A stretch of 64,000 bases of DNA from positions 33,982,467 through 34,046,466 of the forward strand of contig JBANSL010000004.1 of assembly GCA_037127255.1 (NCBI GenBank), read 5' to 3'. Below are positions 1-10,129 of the stretch, one piece after another. Every line of letters starts with the position of its first letter. Position 1 is the first letter of the stretch. Below the pieces are notes generated by a model. That model did not search any database, had not been told where the DNA came from, and worked only from the letters and a program-made list of their open reading frames with translations. The translations under genes and the position numbers were made by a program. The DNA is from Persicaria tinctoria (taxonomy: Eukaryota; Streptophyta; Magnoliopsida; Caryophyllales; Polygonaceae).

Positions 1-292
1 AAAGTCTTAGTCAAATAAATACCCGAAAGTAATCCCGAATACGCGAATTTTGAATCACGAAATTAGTTTTCGAATGTTAGTTTCCGACTCTCGCTTTCTC
101 GATCAATTACATTTATAAAAAAAATATCGTCATCCGATAATTATTTCGAATTTTCGAGGTAAAAGGATGGAAATTATTCGTCAAATTTTATATTCCAGTC
201 GGAATCTGCTAAACGATTTTTAATACCGAATAAATTTCAATTTTAATTCTCTATTTCTGAAAAATTAAGATTTGAAAATCCGAGCCTTTACA
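1..292 (-). repeat. LTR end relic resembling the large LTR element at 44345-58555
   Basis: AT-rich sequence that ends with AATCCGAGCCTTTACA. The same last 16 bases close both LTRs of the large element further right (47100-47115 and 58540-58555). A CTCGATCAATTACAT-like stretch about 190 bases upstream also has a counterpart there. The rest is diverged, so this is probably the end of an older or different member, cut off by the window edge. Orientation is minus if read like the large element. No reading frame is seen. Confidence 0.45.
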
Positions 293-364
293 ATAATCAT
301 AAACTTGTGTTAAAAAAAAATTTAACATTCAAGTATTAAAATGTTAATGTTAAATAACCATTTC

Positions 365-600
365 AATTCGGGCCGGGTTGGGTCGGGTTGGGTTGAGAGT
401 CTGGTCGGGTTCAAAGTCGGGTCAAGTTCAGAGTCGGGTTGGGTTTGGGTCGGGTTAGGTTTATCTGTGTTCTGGTATGTTTCGGGTTGGGTCAGATTCG
501 GGTCGGGTTCGGTCTCGGGTTTGGGTTATGAATGACTGCAGATTTTCGGGTTCGGGTTCGGGTGAGTCGGGTCGGGTGTTTGGGTCAGGTCAGATTTTGC
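365..600 (+). repeat. G-rich degenerate GGGTCGGGTT repeat
   Basis: About 235 bases of irregular GGGTCGGGTT, GGGTTC and GGGTTTGGGTT units. Runs of three G separated by short spacers recur more than a dozen times on the plus strand, so G-quadruplex folding is possible. Reading frames across it (341-535, 477-665) have only G/V/S/W-rich repeat composition and are not genes. Bases 601-811 hold nothing recognisable. Confidence 0.8.
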
Positions 601-811
601 CAGCTCTAAATGTAATTATAATTCATAATATCACTCATAAATCCAAATTTGAAGTGCTTAACTAACACTAAAGTAAATGAACGTAGAAAGTACGCATCCG
701 ACTAGTGACTCTAAACCTCCTAAAATCTAAAACAATTGGCAAATACATCCCGACTTGGGGGTTAAAAAAAACCTTAAGTCGAATAATCATATGCCTAGAA
801 GCTAAAATTGA

Positions 812-1019
812 ATAATCGTTGGGCTATGCGGGCCTAGGCGGTGCATAGACGAGGCTACACAGGACTAGGCGGGCCTAGACGGAGTCTAGGCGGCGCCTAG
901 GCGAGAATAGGCAGTGCATAGGCGGATTTCCGCCTAGAAGGCCGCCTAGGCTTAAATATTCCTAGGTGCCCTCCCGCCTAGCGCCCAGGCGATGCCTAGG
1001 CGCGATTTTTAGAACACCG
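812..1019. mobile_element. CCTAGGCG-rich hAT-like MITE relic
   Basis: About 200 bases packed with CCTAGGCG, GCCTAGGC and related palindromic words. The right end reads ...CGATTTTTAGAACACCG, whose reverse complement CGGTGTTCTAAAAATCG matches the CAGTGTTCTAAATATCG end of the element at 14872-15372. No matching left end or target duplication was found, so the left side looks lost or decayed. This kind of CCTAGGCG block is common in plant genomes; assignment to hAT rests only on the shared end. Confidence 0.5.
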
Positions 1020-1021
1020 CC

Positions 1022-1060
1022 CACAAGTCCTTTTCGGTGAGCCATTCCGAAATGGTTAAA
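1022..1060 (-). other. Short match to the Ulp1-like gene exon at 43548-43583
   Basis: About 35 bases around GGTGAGCCATTCCG match, with two or three differences and in the same orientation, the 5' part of the Ulp1-like gene exon at 43548-43583. It may be the remnant of a second copy of that element. Nothing else of the exon can be followed here. Confidence 0.35.
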
Positions 1061-1435
1061 ATATCTTCCATATTTGTGCAGCAATTGCCATTTTTTTTGC
1101 AGAACCCTTTCCCACATTCTTTCAACCTCCTACTCTAAAAAAACCGATGGGTTGTTTCTTTAATTCATTTTTTTTTTCGTTCATCAATGGAATTTCAGGT
1201 TTCCATTTTCTGATCCAAGGTCTCCAATGGCTTCTGTCCTAGCTCCATCATGTTCTTGTCACCCCGTGTCAAGATCGTATCTTCTGGTCTCAGGTCCGTC
1301 GGGACCTCCGTTGCCGTCGAGGATCGCAAAGACCAAGATTACAAGCCTAGTTGAACGTTACTCTATTTGGATTTCATTTTCCCTCTCGCGGGACGTTTCT
1401 TGGGCCGATCGAGTTGATGTTGAGAATATTCAGAA

Positions 1436-1990
1436 TTGGAGCTTGAAAGGAATTGGAGCTTGAAAATTCAGAATTGGGCCGATCGAGTAGACATGTGCAC
1501 TTTGTGTGAAGAATATGTTGGTTTGGGTCTTGAATACCTCAATGAAAACAAGACTCAAATTGAGATTATCGAAGCACTTCATGATGCCTGTTCTGAGGTA
1601 CACACTCTGAAGGAGCATGTATGGCCGAAATCCAACTTCTCATTGGTTATTTTTACGACATTGGGGGACTAGCTCTGCGTTTTTTAGCCTTTTTTGTTTT
1701 TGGCTCTGTAATGGTTTTTTTATTCACCTTGGAATTGGTTTATCTGTAGAAGTTATTTTCAATCTCTATATACAATTGGGACAAACCTTAACAATCTTTC
1801 AATTTTCCAATTCCCTTCTGTTTGGCAGTGCATCACATTGGTGGATTACTATGCTACTCTTTTCTTCACCCAACTTTTGTCCGTGCAATCTGAGGAGTTC
1901 TGCGAGAAGGACAACTTTACTTTGGGTGTTGTCAATTGTACAAGAAGTAAAAGTGAGTTTGGAGGAAAGGAATTGAGATATCAAAATTAG
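1436..1990 (+). pseudogene. Saposin B-type domain protein fragment (two exons)
   Basis: Exon 1436-1618 encodes MCTLCEEY...ENKTQIEIIEAL...ACSE, the first half of a plant saposin B domain with its CxxC and third cysteine. A 210-base GT-AG intron (1619-1828) follows, then exon 1829-1990 encodes CITLVDYYATLFF...EEFCEKDNF, the second half. Saposin-like proteins are small secreted or vacuolar lipid-binding proteins with six paired cysteines. Here the last cysteine is missing (DNFT instead of a final NxC), and no signal peptide joins in frame. Upstream, the stretch around GGGCCGATCGAGT is duplicated (1406-1440 and 1475-1490), which breaks the frame coming from an ATG at 1227. It is therefore probably a decayed or rearranged copy of a real gene. 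The domain call is firm; whether it is expressed is unknown. Confidence 0.65.
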
Positions 1991-2689
1991 ATGAGGCTTC
2001 GAACTTGTGGGGTTGGGAGATGAAATTGCATATTGATTGAGCTATCTAAGAGTTCATTTGTTTGTTACTACAAAAAATGGAATTGCATGATTGAAGGAAT
2101 TGTTAGAGAACGTGGATCTGAAGTTGACCAAGGAATTGAACTTAAAAAAAATACTTTTCCTTCCAATGATGAATGGAGACACATGTTTCATTTGGTTTAG
2201 GCACAATATAAAGTATGGGGAGAGTAAAATGAGTCATAGCAAAGAGCAATGAATTTTGAGAGCAAGAGAAATAAATTGCAGGAGGATCTGTTGGAATTTC
2301 AAGTTTGATAGTTGTTGGAATTTAACCCAAATATTAATTTATAATTAAAAAACTAATTTTCAATTCCTTAAAATGGAGAACCTATTGGAATTGACACAAA
2401 TTATTTTTAGACAAGATGGATTTTGATTCCCCATTTTAAAGAAAATATGGTGTATCTGTTGGGGATGCTCTTATAGGGTGCTAACTTACTTATTATCCCC
2501 CCAAAACAACCTTAGTTGAACAACCAATTATTGGAAAAATCCACTTTCGTATGAGGTTGATGAACCTGTCTCCTTATACTCAATACTAGTTGGAAATTAA
2601 GCTAAGCTACTGGTACTGTATAGGCATTAGAAAAAAGACATTTTGGGTCGATATAAATACATGATCTATACAATTGTTGGTGCTAGCAG
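1991..2689. other. No gene recognised
   Basis: AT-rich, non-coding sequence between the saposin fragment and the LINE relic. It contains several diverged GGAATTGA-type words but no frame, intron signals or clear terminal repeats. Confidence 0.5.
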
Positions 2690-3640
2690 AAACAAAAGTA
2701 GAAAACATCCCTGAGAAAAAATTGTGGAAACATACTGGGTTTGATAATGTTCTCTAGTCTCCGTCTATCGGGCGGTCTGGAGGCATGGGCGTTCTCCGGA
2801 AGGAACACCAACTTTGCGACGAATCTTTTTCCGTCAAAACCCATCTTCCTAGGATCATTGGCTTGAAATATAGCAACATAAAGAAAGATTATACTTTTCT
2901 CCTATTTTTTGTGTATGCACCTCTGGGTATCCAAGAGAAAAATATTTTCTTGGAAATGCTCAGCGATATTGTCTTGGCCTCGTCTATTCCTTGTTTGGTA
3001 AGGGGGGATTTGAACGAGATCTCCTGTAGTGACGGAAAATTAGGTGGTGCATCCATCTCCCCAACGAGATTTAATCACTTATTACAAGTTAAAAATGATT
3101 GTTCTTTATTTGATATCCCCACATTTGGGAATACATTCACATCGAGGAGAAAATATGAAGGACAAAGTATCACTCTTGAAAAGCTGGATTGAGTTCTTGT
3201 CTAACATCAAATAATTCAGCATATTCCAAATCTTATAACAAAAAATGGAGTCTTTTCTTGCCCAATCACTATTAGTCTTGGATCCAACGCTTCATTCAAA
3301 ACCCCTCTATTCAAGATTGAAAACGTCTGGTTACAACAACAAGACTTTTGAAATATAGTAAAACAAGCATGGAGGGCATTGTGCTCGGGCTCTGCCATGT
3401 TCCAAGTGGTGTTCAAATAAAAAATCCTTAAACAAAAAACCAAATTATGGAATAAACACTCCTTTAGTAATATTTTCCGCCAATTGTAGGAGGTGGATAA
3501 TAAACTCCTAGAACTACAAACTAGGATGACGATTCAAAATAAAATAGGTGACGAAACCAAGAAAATAATCTAATTAGAAAGATAGAGGGTCTCCTTTTAT
3601 TTCAGAAGAAATTTCGGAATCAAAGGACTAAGACCAAATA
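2690..3640 (+). pseudogene. LINE endonuclease-domain relic
   Basis: The frame at 2785-3192 reads SGGMGVLR, then FVYAPLGIQEKN, then LVRGDLNEI and DIPTFGNTFTSRR. These are the landmarks of the apurinic-type endonuclease at the start of plant LINE ORF2. Beyond a stop at 3190, the broken translation to about 3640 still resembles the linker before reverse transcriptase (KIENVWLQQQDF, IVKQAW). No reverse transcriptase follows and no poly(A) tail is seen, so the copy is truncated at both ends. It belongs to the retroelement background and has no visible link to the saposin fragment. Confidence 0.75.
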
Positions 3641-5009
3641 ATGAAAACTATTAGACTCAGACACTAGTTATTACCACCGTGTTGTCTCTGTGCATAGGTA
3701 CAGAAAACAGATTCGTAATATTACTACATCGGAAAGGACATTAATATCAGGAAGGAGAAAAACCTGAATGACTATTGGCAAGATAATTTCAACTAAATTG
3801 CACAATCCTTTTCATTTTTTTTATAACAAATTGCAAATAGGCTCAAATATCTCTTATCTACAAATCGGAGCAAATAGAGAAAAACCTGATTGCGTGCATC
3901 CAAACACTCCATCCATCGAACAAATTGTGTGCTAAAAAACATGCTAAAATCATTGAAATTTATCAAGGAATGAATTGAGTGATACTTAGTTTAGTATATC
4001 GATCACTTTGGATGATTATTGAATGACTTTCGACTATTATTCTTGGTTGTCGTTTGACAAATATGTCGAAGCTCGAAGAGGGAGCTCAGTGGAAGATGCC
4101 GAGGTTATGAATTAGTCTCCTTGATGTAGGCCGAGCTTCATGCATTTCCTTATTCACGTGGACAGATATAGGCATTATGTACATTTTCCCTTAATGTCAT
4201 CTTGCCTATAGCTCGGATGTATGAGAATATGTTCATTAAAACATGTGAATTGGTCGTTTTAAGGCATTATTTTTTTTTTGGAAAAATGGGTCCTCTATAC
4301 ATAGGAGGGATCATATGTTAACAACCCTTATGGTGTTAAGTGTTGACAAATCCGTGCCATTGACTAAAGAAAAATGGATGGCCTAGATTATCTCACTAAT
4401 TTGAAGTTTTCTGGTTCAATTATAGTATTAAGTTACGAAGTTTAACAAATAAAAATTATGATGCATAGAAGTATATTAATTTGGTAAAGGATATGTGGAA
4501 AATAATTTATATCGGTTCAGTCTTGAAAGGTTTATAACTTTTTCCACAAGTGTCGGATTTGAGCTTTTAATATATCAAATTGAATCTATCGATGAGAGAA
4601 ATATACACAATAAATTTTATTTTTGATTAGGGGGGGGGGGGGGGTGGGGTATTACTATAGTAGAAGAAACAGTAATTGATTTCCAAACTGCTCAGTAAGG
4701 AATTAGTATGAAACTAAGCCAATGATGCAACAAAAATATTACAAGAATTTATAGTATATCAGCAAACCAAAAGCTTAATTATGATTACACATGTGGAAAT
4801 TGACTCTTCAACAACAATAAATACATGCTTGGAAAAGAAACCTCATATCTTTTGGAGTTGTAGCAAATCTTCCAATTGGAAAAAATGCAAATTCAGTAGT
4901 CTGATTCTAGATAAAAGTTCAGCTACTTGATTGTAGATATTTGAAATAAAAAAAGTTCCAACAACCTGATTGTAGACTGAAAAAAACATGTAGATTGAAA
5001 ATACAAAAA
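3641..5009. other. AT-rich spacer without genes
   Basis: Non-coding AT-rich DNA. The only landmark is a G homopolymer at 4630-4644. The stretch 4300-4620 looks like decayed repeat but no termini could be defined. Confidence 0.45.
4630..4649 (+). repeat. Poly-G tract
   Basis: Fifteen consecutive G, then T and four G. Long G runs are replication- and assembly-sensitive, so the exact length may be uncertain. Confidence 0.9.
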
Positions 5010-5690
5010 ATCAAAAAACAGCGACGGACAACACTTAATAAAATTCAGCAAATAACACAAAAACAGTGACGGAAAAGAGAAGGGAAGCAACGACTGTGCT
5101 GCGCGTGTGCTGCGGGAGGATGTTAAGGCCGCAGCGTGGCCTGCAGCAGCAGCTGCCAGCGACAAGCGCAAGCGAGCAGCGACAGGGGCCTTCTTCTCTG
5201 CTTCGGTTTTCGCAGCCTTGTGTCTTCTTGTGTTTTGGGGATTGTGTTTGGCATTAGGGTTTTAATTGGTGTCGGATGATTGATCGAATGATAACTCGAA
5301 TGCAAAACCTTTAGGATGGGGGAATTGAAGAACCTTTTTAGCCAAAAAGGGTTTCTTCAATATAATTTTCCCATATGATTTTATTGAATGATGAAAAGGG
5401 TTTAAAAAACAAACATACAAATTCTATCTTTGCAAAAGACAGAGTTTTGGCTTAGATAAATAAATATTAAATCCTAATAATAGTAATAAATAAATCCTAG
5501 ATAAATATTCCTACTTAGTGGCAAAGGAAAATACCTAAATGGATAGACTTTCCTTTTCCACTTTATTCATCTAACTAAGTATTACTAAAAATAAGACATT
5601 CCATAAATAGCTCCAACTACAGAGGAGTTACTAAATATGGAAATAAATAAAACTAATAATTAAATAATTAAAACATCTTTTCTTCTACCT

Positions 5691-6752
5691 ATGAGGGTGC
5701 CTTCTTCTTCCGCTTGAAAACGACACTCTTTGCCATCAATAGCCCTCGAATCAATCTTGAGAGCTTGCCTGGATCAAGATCATTGTTTAACCCACAGAAG
5801 GCCATCTTCATCTGCATCATTCTCCTCTTCTTAGCTTCGATTCGTCCTCAAATCGAGTCATTGATGATTGACGGGGAATGAACAACAACCTTCAGACATG
5901 AGGACGATGGAGGTATGTGAAAAATAGGTGCCAGAAGATTTCGAGGTATAGGAACCCCAAAAACAACACCTTTAGGCATGATTGTTGAATGAACTTGATC
6001 TTCAATGGAAACAAGCTCAACAATCACTTCAAATTAAGCATTGACAACTTCATGACTTTTCTCAAGAGGTATAATAGCTATCTCAAGAGAAATTTCATCA
6101 ATTACCTCATCTTCGTCAACAATTGAGACATCCATGTCAACCCGCGCAGCACTGCAGTTCACTCAAAGCACAGATTCAAAGGTTTTTTTCGTTAGAATCT
6201 TGCAACATGTGTCCCACCGTTGGAAAGCTCGTCGAGTCAGCTTTTCAACAATACTAAGTTGACTCAATTCCGAGGTTGGAGTCAACGGGAAACTTCGAAA
6301 CAAAATCGTCGCGCTGTGCTGTTTTCTGAGCAAAGATTTCGACCTCAACCTGGGCTGCGTCGTTGTGTCTCAATATCCACGACCTCCTCGTTGGCATATG
6401 AAATAACAGCCTCGGAAGCCGGTGTGGAAGGTGGAGGAAAGGCTTGACGATAGCGAGCAACGGCGTCCGCAATCTAAGCCTCCCTTTCTCGGCGTTTTTC
6501 CCCAGCCTCTCGTCGTCGTTCGTCCTCAGCCTCTCTTTGTTGGAGAAGCCAAATCTGATGGGGATGTTAACACCTCTCATCTTCGATCTCCACTTGCCGT
6601 TGAAGATAAAGGCAGCACCTTTGAGCCTCTCATTGTCGCTCTATGTCTTGTTGTTGTTGCAAAGCTCGTCTCTACAACTCTCGTCGGCGTTGTTGTTGTG
6701 CAGCCCATGGATCGGGATCATCATCCCAATCACCCAAAATAGAGCAAATCAT
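5691..6752 (-). pseudogene. Element ORF, copy 1 (coiled-coil/acidic protein, unknown)
   Basis: Starts at ATG 6752-6750 with MICSI...DWDDDPDPWAAQQQ, followed by a Gln/Arg/Glu-rich segment typical of a coiled coil, then an acidic part with VEVEI and VSKFPVDSNL. Several in-frame stops and at least one frame difference from copy 2 show it is dead. It is the only ORF of its small retrotransposon and takes the place where gag would be. No homology to capsid, protease or reverse transcriptase is visible. Function is unknown; a chromatin- or RNA-binding role is only a guess. Confidence 0.5.
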
Positions 6753-6804
6753 TGAATCAACTCATTAATAATATCAAGAAAAGGCAAGAACTTGCGAAAC
6801 CTAT

Positions 6805-6817
6805 GACTCTGATACCA
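6805..6817 (-). other. Primer-binding site (initiator Met tRNA), unit 1
   Basis: On the minus strand TGGTATCAGAGTC lies two bases inside the LTR end. It differs by one base from the usual initiator-Met tRNA complement TGGTATCAGAGC. Confidence 0.75.
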
Positions 6818-6819
6818 CT

Positions 6820-7696
6820 TGATACGTTTGGAATCCTCTATCATTCGCATGTGGGCTCAGAATCAAGAACACCAACTTTTTGATGGCCCGATCTTGCAAT
6901 TAACCTTGCTATTCTTGATGTTTACAATCAATTACAATTAAATCTTCAAACTTATCACGGCGGAAACAAGTAACAAAAATAAAACAAAAGACAAATGCAA
7001 AACCAGCGACGGACAACACTAAATAAAATTCAACAAATAACAACACAAGAAAAGCGACGGAAAAGAGCAGGGAAGTAGCGACGGTGCAGCGCATGTGATG
7101 CGCCCAGGCTGCGGGAGGATGTTGCGGCCGCAGCATGGCCTGCAGCGGCCGCTACCAGCGACAAGCGCAAGCGAGTAGCGATAAGGGCCTTCTTCTCTGC
7201 GACGGTTTTCACATCGTTGTGTCTTCTTGTGTTTTGGGGATTGTGTTTGGAATTAGGGTTTGAATTGGTATCGGATGATTCATCGAACGATAACTTGAAT
7301 GAAAAAGCTTTAGGATGGGGGAATTGAAGAACCTTTTTAGCCAAAAAAGGTTTCTTCAATATAATTTTCTTTATGATTTTATTGAATAATGAAAATGGTT
7401 TAAATAACAAACATAACAATTCTATTTTTGCAAAATATAGAGTTTTGGCTTAGTTAAATAAATATTAAATCCTAATAATAATAATAAATAAATCATAAAT
7501 AAATATTTATACTTAGTGGCTAAGGAAAATATCTAAAGGGATAGACTTTCCTTTTCCACTTTATTCATCTAACTAAGTATTACTAAAAATAAGACATTCA
7601 ATAAATAGCTCCAACTACATAGGAGTTACTAAATATGGAAATAACTAAAACTAATAATAATAATAATTAAATAATTAAAACATCTTTTCTTCAACA
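6820..7696 (-). repeat. Shared central LTR of the tandem array
   Basis: About 877 bases with TG...CA ends (minus strand TGTTGAAG...CGTATCA). It serves as 3' LTR of one unit and 5' LTR of the other. It includes a GC-richer stretch at 7070-7200 that is repeated in the truncated LTR at 5060-5190. The third copy survives only as 8825-8908. Confidence 0.75.
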
Positions 7697-8757
7697 CATG
7701 GTGGTGCCTTCTTCTTCCTCTTGAGGACGACAATCTTTTCCATCAATAGACCTCGAATCGATCTTGAGAGCTTACCTGGATCAAGATCATTGTTTGACCC
7801 ACATAAGGGCATCTTGATCCGCATCATTCTCCCCTTCTTAGCTTTGATTCGTCATCGAATCGAGACATTGATGATCCCCGGGGAAGGAATAGCAACCTTC
7901 AGACATGATGATGATGGAGGTTTGGGCAAAATAGGTGCCAAAAGATATCGAGGTATAGGAACCCCAAAAACAACACCTTAAGGCATGATTATTGAATGGA
8001 ATTGATCTTCAATGGGAATAAGTTCAACAATCAGTTCAACTTCAGTATTGACAACTTCATGACTGTTCTCAAGTTATACAATAGCTAACTCAAGAGAAAT
8101 TTCATCAATTACCTCATCTTCGTCAACAATTGAGACATCCATGTCAACCTGCGCAGCACTGCAGTCCACTTGAAGAATAGATTCAAAGGTCTTACCGGGG
8201 GAATCTTGCAGCGTGTGACCCACCGTTGGAAATCTCGTCGAGTCAGCTTCGCAACAATACTGAGTTGACTCAATTCGGAGGTTGGAGTCAACGGGAAACT
8301 TCGAAACAAAATCGTCGCACTGTGCTGTTTTTTGGGCAACGATTTCGACCTCAACATGGGCTGCGTCGTTGGTGTCAATATCCACGACCTCCTCGTTAGT
8401 GGATGAAATAACAGCCTCGTAAGCCGGTGTGGAAGGTGGAGCAAAGGCTTGACGATACCGAGCAATGGCATCCGCAATCCAAGCCTCTCTCTCTAGGCAT
8501 TTTTCCTCAGCTTCTCATCATCGTTCGTCCTCATCCTCTCTCTGTTGGAGAAGCCAAATCTGATGGCGACGTCGACACCTCTCATCTTCAATCTCCACTT
8601 GCCATTGAAGCCAAAGGCGGCGCCTTTGAGCCTCTCATTGTTGTTCTATGGCTTGTTGTTGTTGAAAAGCTCGTCTCTGCAACTCTCGTCGGCGTTGTTG
8701 TTGTGCAGCTCATGGATCGGGATCATCATCCCAATCGTCCCAAATAGAGCAAATCAT
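7680..8757 (-). pseudogene. Element ORF, copy 2 (coiled-coil/acidic protein, unknown)
   Basis: ATG 8757-8755 opens MICSIWDDWDDDPDP, then a Q/R/E-rich block (AAQQQRRRELQRRAFQQQQ), then a longer intact stretch 8385-8074 with DAAHVEVEIVAQKTA and SAAQVDMDVSIVDEDEV. The same frame can be followed through several stops to a TAA inside the LTR, about 360 codons in all. Copy 1 aligns over its whole length. The N-terminal block predicts coiled coil and the middle is strongly acidic. I do not recognise the family. Its conservation between the units only reflects their recent duplication. Confidence 0.5.
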
Positions 8758-8809
8758 TGAATCAGCTCGTTATTAACATCAAGAAAAGACAAGAACTTGC
8801 GAAACCTAT

Positions 8810-8822
8810 GGCTCTGATACCA
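8810..8822 (-). other. Primer-binding site (initiator Met tRNA), unit 2
   Basis: Minus-strand TGGTATCAGAGCC, a 13-base perfect complement to the 3' end of initiator-Met tRNA, two bases from the LTR end. Confidence 0.85.
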
Positions 8823-8909
8823 CTTAATACGTTTGGAATCCCCGATCCTTCGCCGGTGGGCTCGGAATCAAGAACACCAACTTGTTGATGGCCCGATCTT
8901 GCCGTTTTT

Positions 8910-9224
8910 CCTCTTGAAAGTGATGTTGAGAAGAGGCAACCACAAGAGCCACTACCTTATAGAATTTTTGTCTCACCAAACAGTACAAAGTACTAGATAC
9001 TAGTATGCAGTAAGGAAGTAAAGCCATCAGAAAACAAGGTTTATCAGACAATGGAGGAAGCAATCAAAGCGTATTTTGATTATGCATATAGGGCTGGTTT
9101 TGATGTAAGACATGGAACAATAGTTAAGGGTGCATGTTTAACTAGACTGAAGTACATGTATTGCAACAAGTCAGGATACAAGAATGAGAGTAAAACAAAA
9201 AAATATGAGAAATCAATTATTTAG
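8910..9224 (+). pseudogene. FAR1/MULE transposase-like, N-terminal part
   Basis: One frame reads PLPYRIFVSPNSTKY, a TAG in place of the expected Trp codon (8994-8996), then KPSENKVYQTMEEAIKAYF, DYAYRAGFDVRHGT and MYCNKSGYKNES. This is the FAR1 DNA-binding domain of the FAR1/FRS family, which derives from Mutator-like transposases and binds DNA through a WRKY-like zinc fold. The frame stops at 9222-9224, and the retrotransposon LTR begins at 9228. The rest of the protein is found at 24235-26194, beyond that element. About 20 residues of the domain are missing at the junction. The true start is lost under the retrotransposon array on the left. Confidence 0.8.
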
Positions 9225-9493
9225 AAGAGACTATAAAATAGACACGAATATGACGTCATTACTGGGTCACCCAACGCAAAAGGATATCCGGTCCCACCAT
9301 TCGATCCATCACAAGTAAGGTACCTGATCAAAACCAAATAACTGGACCTAGCGTCCCCAAGAAATTTAACCCCGTTTTCCATCGCGAACTGTATCCTGTG
9401 CAAGAATAAGAGTGAGTTCTCCAAATATCTTGTGACCCACCGGGATCCTAGAAAGCAGCTCGCTGGCTCAAGCACCTCACCTCTAAATAGCTC

Positions 9494-9541
9494 CACGTGT
9501 GTTACCTATGCCCCTAAGCGTGTGGGCATGCGTTACACGTG
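9494..9541. promoter_or_regulatory. G-box inverted repeat in the LTR promoter
   Basis: CACGTG occurs at 9494-9499 and 9536-9541 as the outer ends of an imperfect inverted repeat (CACGTGTGTTACC and GGCATGCGTTACACGTG arms). It lies 50-100 bases upstream of the TATA box. G-boxes bind plant bZIP and bHLH factors, often in light, ABA or stress responses. The 3' LTR keeps both motifs. Confidence 0.65.
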
Positions 9542-9590
9542 TCCTATATAGAACCACGAGGTTGCTAGCCAGCTTCTCACTGGGTTTCCC

Positions 9591-9598
9591 TATAAATA
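9591..9598 (+). promoter_or_regulatory. LTR TATA box
   Basis: TATAAATA, followed by a C-rich start region, at the position expected for the U3/R border. The 3' LTR has the same box at 23892-23899. Confidence 0.7.
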
Positions 9599-9933
9599 CC
9601 CCCCTCCGACCCCAAATGAGGGATCCGATTTGAAGAGAAGAAAAGCAGAAGAGCTCTGATCATCCCCTAGACAGAAAACCTCCGGAGTTGTGTTCTCAAG
9701 ATCTGTGATCGGAGAAGAACGTTATTGAAATAAGAACATCATCTGACTCCCACCTAAGTTCGCGGCAGAACGACTCAAATACTCGCGAGCCAAACATAAC
9801 ACCCTTATCGCTTGGACTAGTACAATACGTAATCTAATCATAACCCCTCCCGATCAAGGCTTGCAGGTATTTCTAGTCATTTTTGTCGTCACACTGAGGT
9901 AATAAGTATAGGTAAAATTCCACGATCGCTGAA

Positions 9934-9952
9934 TTGGCGCCGTATGTGGGAA
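9934..9952 (+). other. Primer-binding site of the Tat element
   Basis: TTGGCGCCGTATGTGGGAA begins three bases after the 5' LTR. This TGGCGCCG-type site is the usual one in plant Tat and Athila elements. Confidence 0.85.
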
Positions 9953-10129
9953 CCTTTCACGATGAGGGGTTCCACGTAGCGATACGCATCCTTCACTTTG
10001 CATTTTTCCAATTTATTTTCACATTCTGTTTTATATCAATATTATCTTCTCCTCGGATATCCCATCTAGAATAACCAGTATATAGCGCATATTCCCTTTT
10101 AAACACTCATAAATTTTGCAGTAAAAATA

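Larger units (their letters stand above)
5010..8908 (-). mobile_element. Tandem array of a small non-autonomous LTR retrotransposon
   Basis: Two near-identical units of about 2.0 kb lie head to tail. Read on the minus strand the order is LTR fragment (8908-8825), internal region (8824-7697), full LTR (7696-6820), internal region (6819-5691), truncated LTR (about 5690-5010). Each internal region is about 1.13 kb and starts with an initiator-Met tRNA primer-binding site; a purine-rich tract (GAGGAAGAAGAAGG) precedes the LTR start TGTTGAAG. There is no gag-pol, only one decayed Gln/Arg/Glu-rich ORF. The pattern is expected from unequal recombination between LTRs of one element, with ends trimmed on both sides. 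The array abuts the FAR1-like pseudogene at about 8910. Confidence 0.8.
9228..9930 (+). repeat. 5' LTR of the Tat element
   Basis: Homology with 23531-24231 starts at AGACTATAAAATAG and ends at CACGATCGCT. The canonical TG...CA ends are not present; by the shared sequence the LTR runs AG...CT. The promoter lies inside (see TATA and G-box entries). Confidence 0.85.

Noticed and set aside
341..665. Two G/V/S-rich frames as genes
   Set aside because: Composition reflects the GGGTCGGGTT repeat only.
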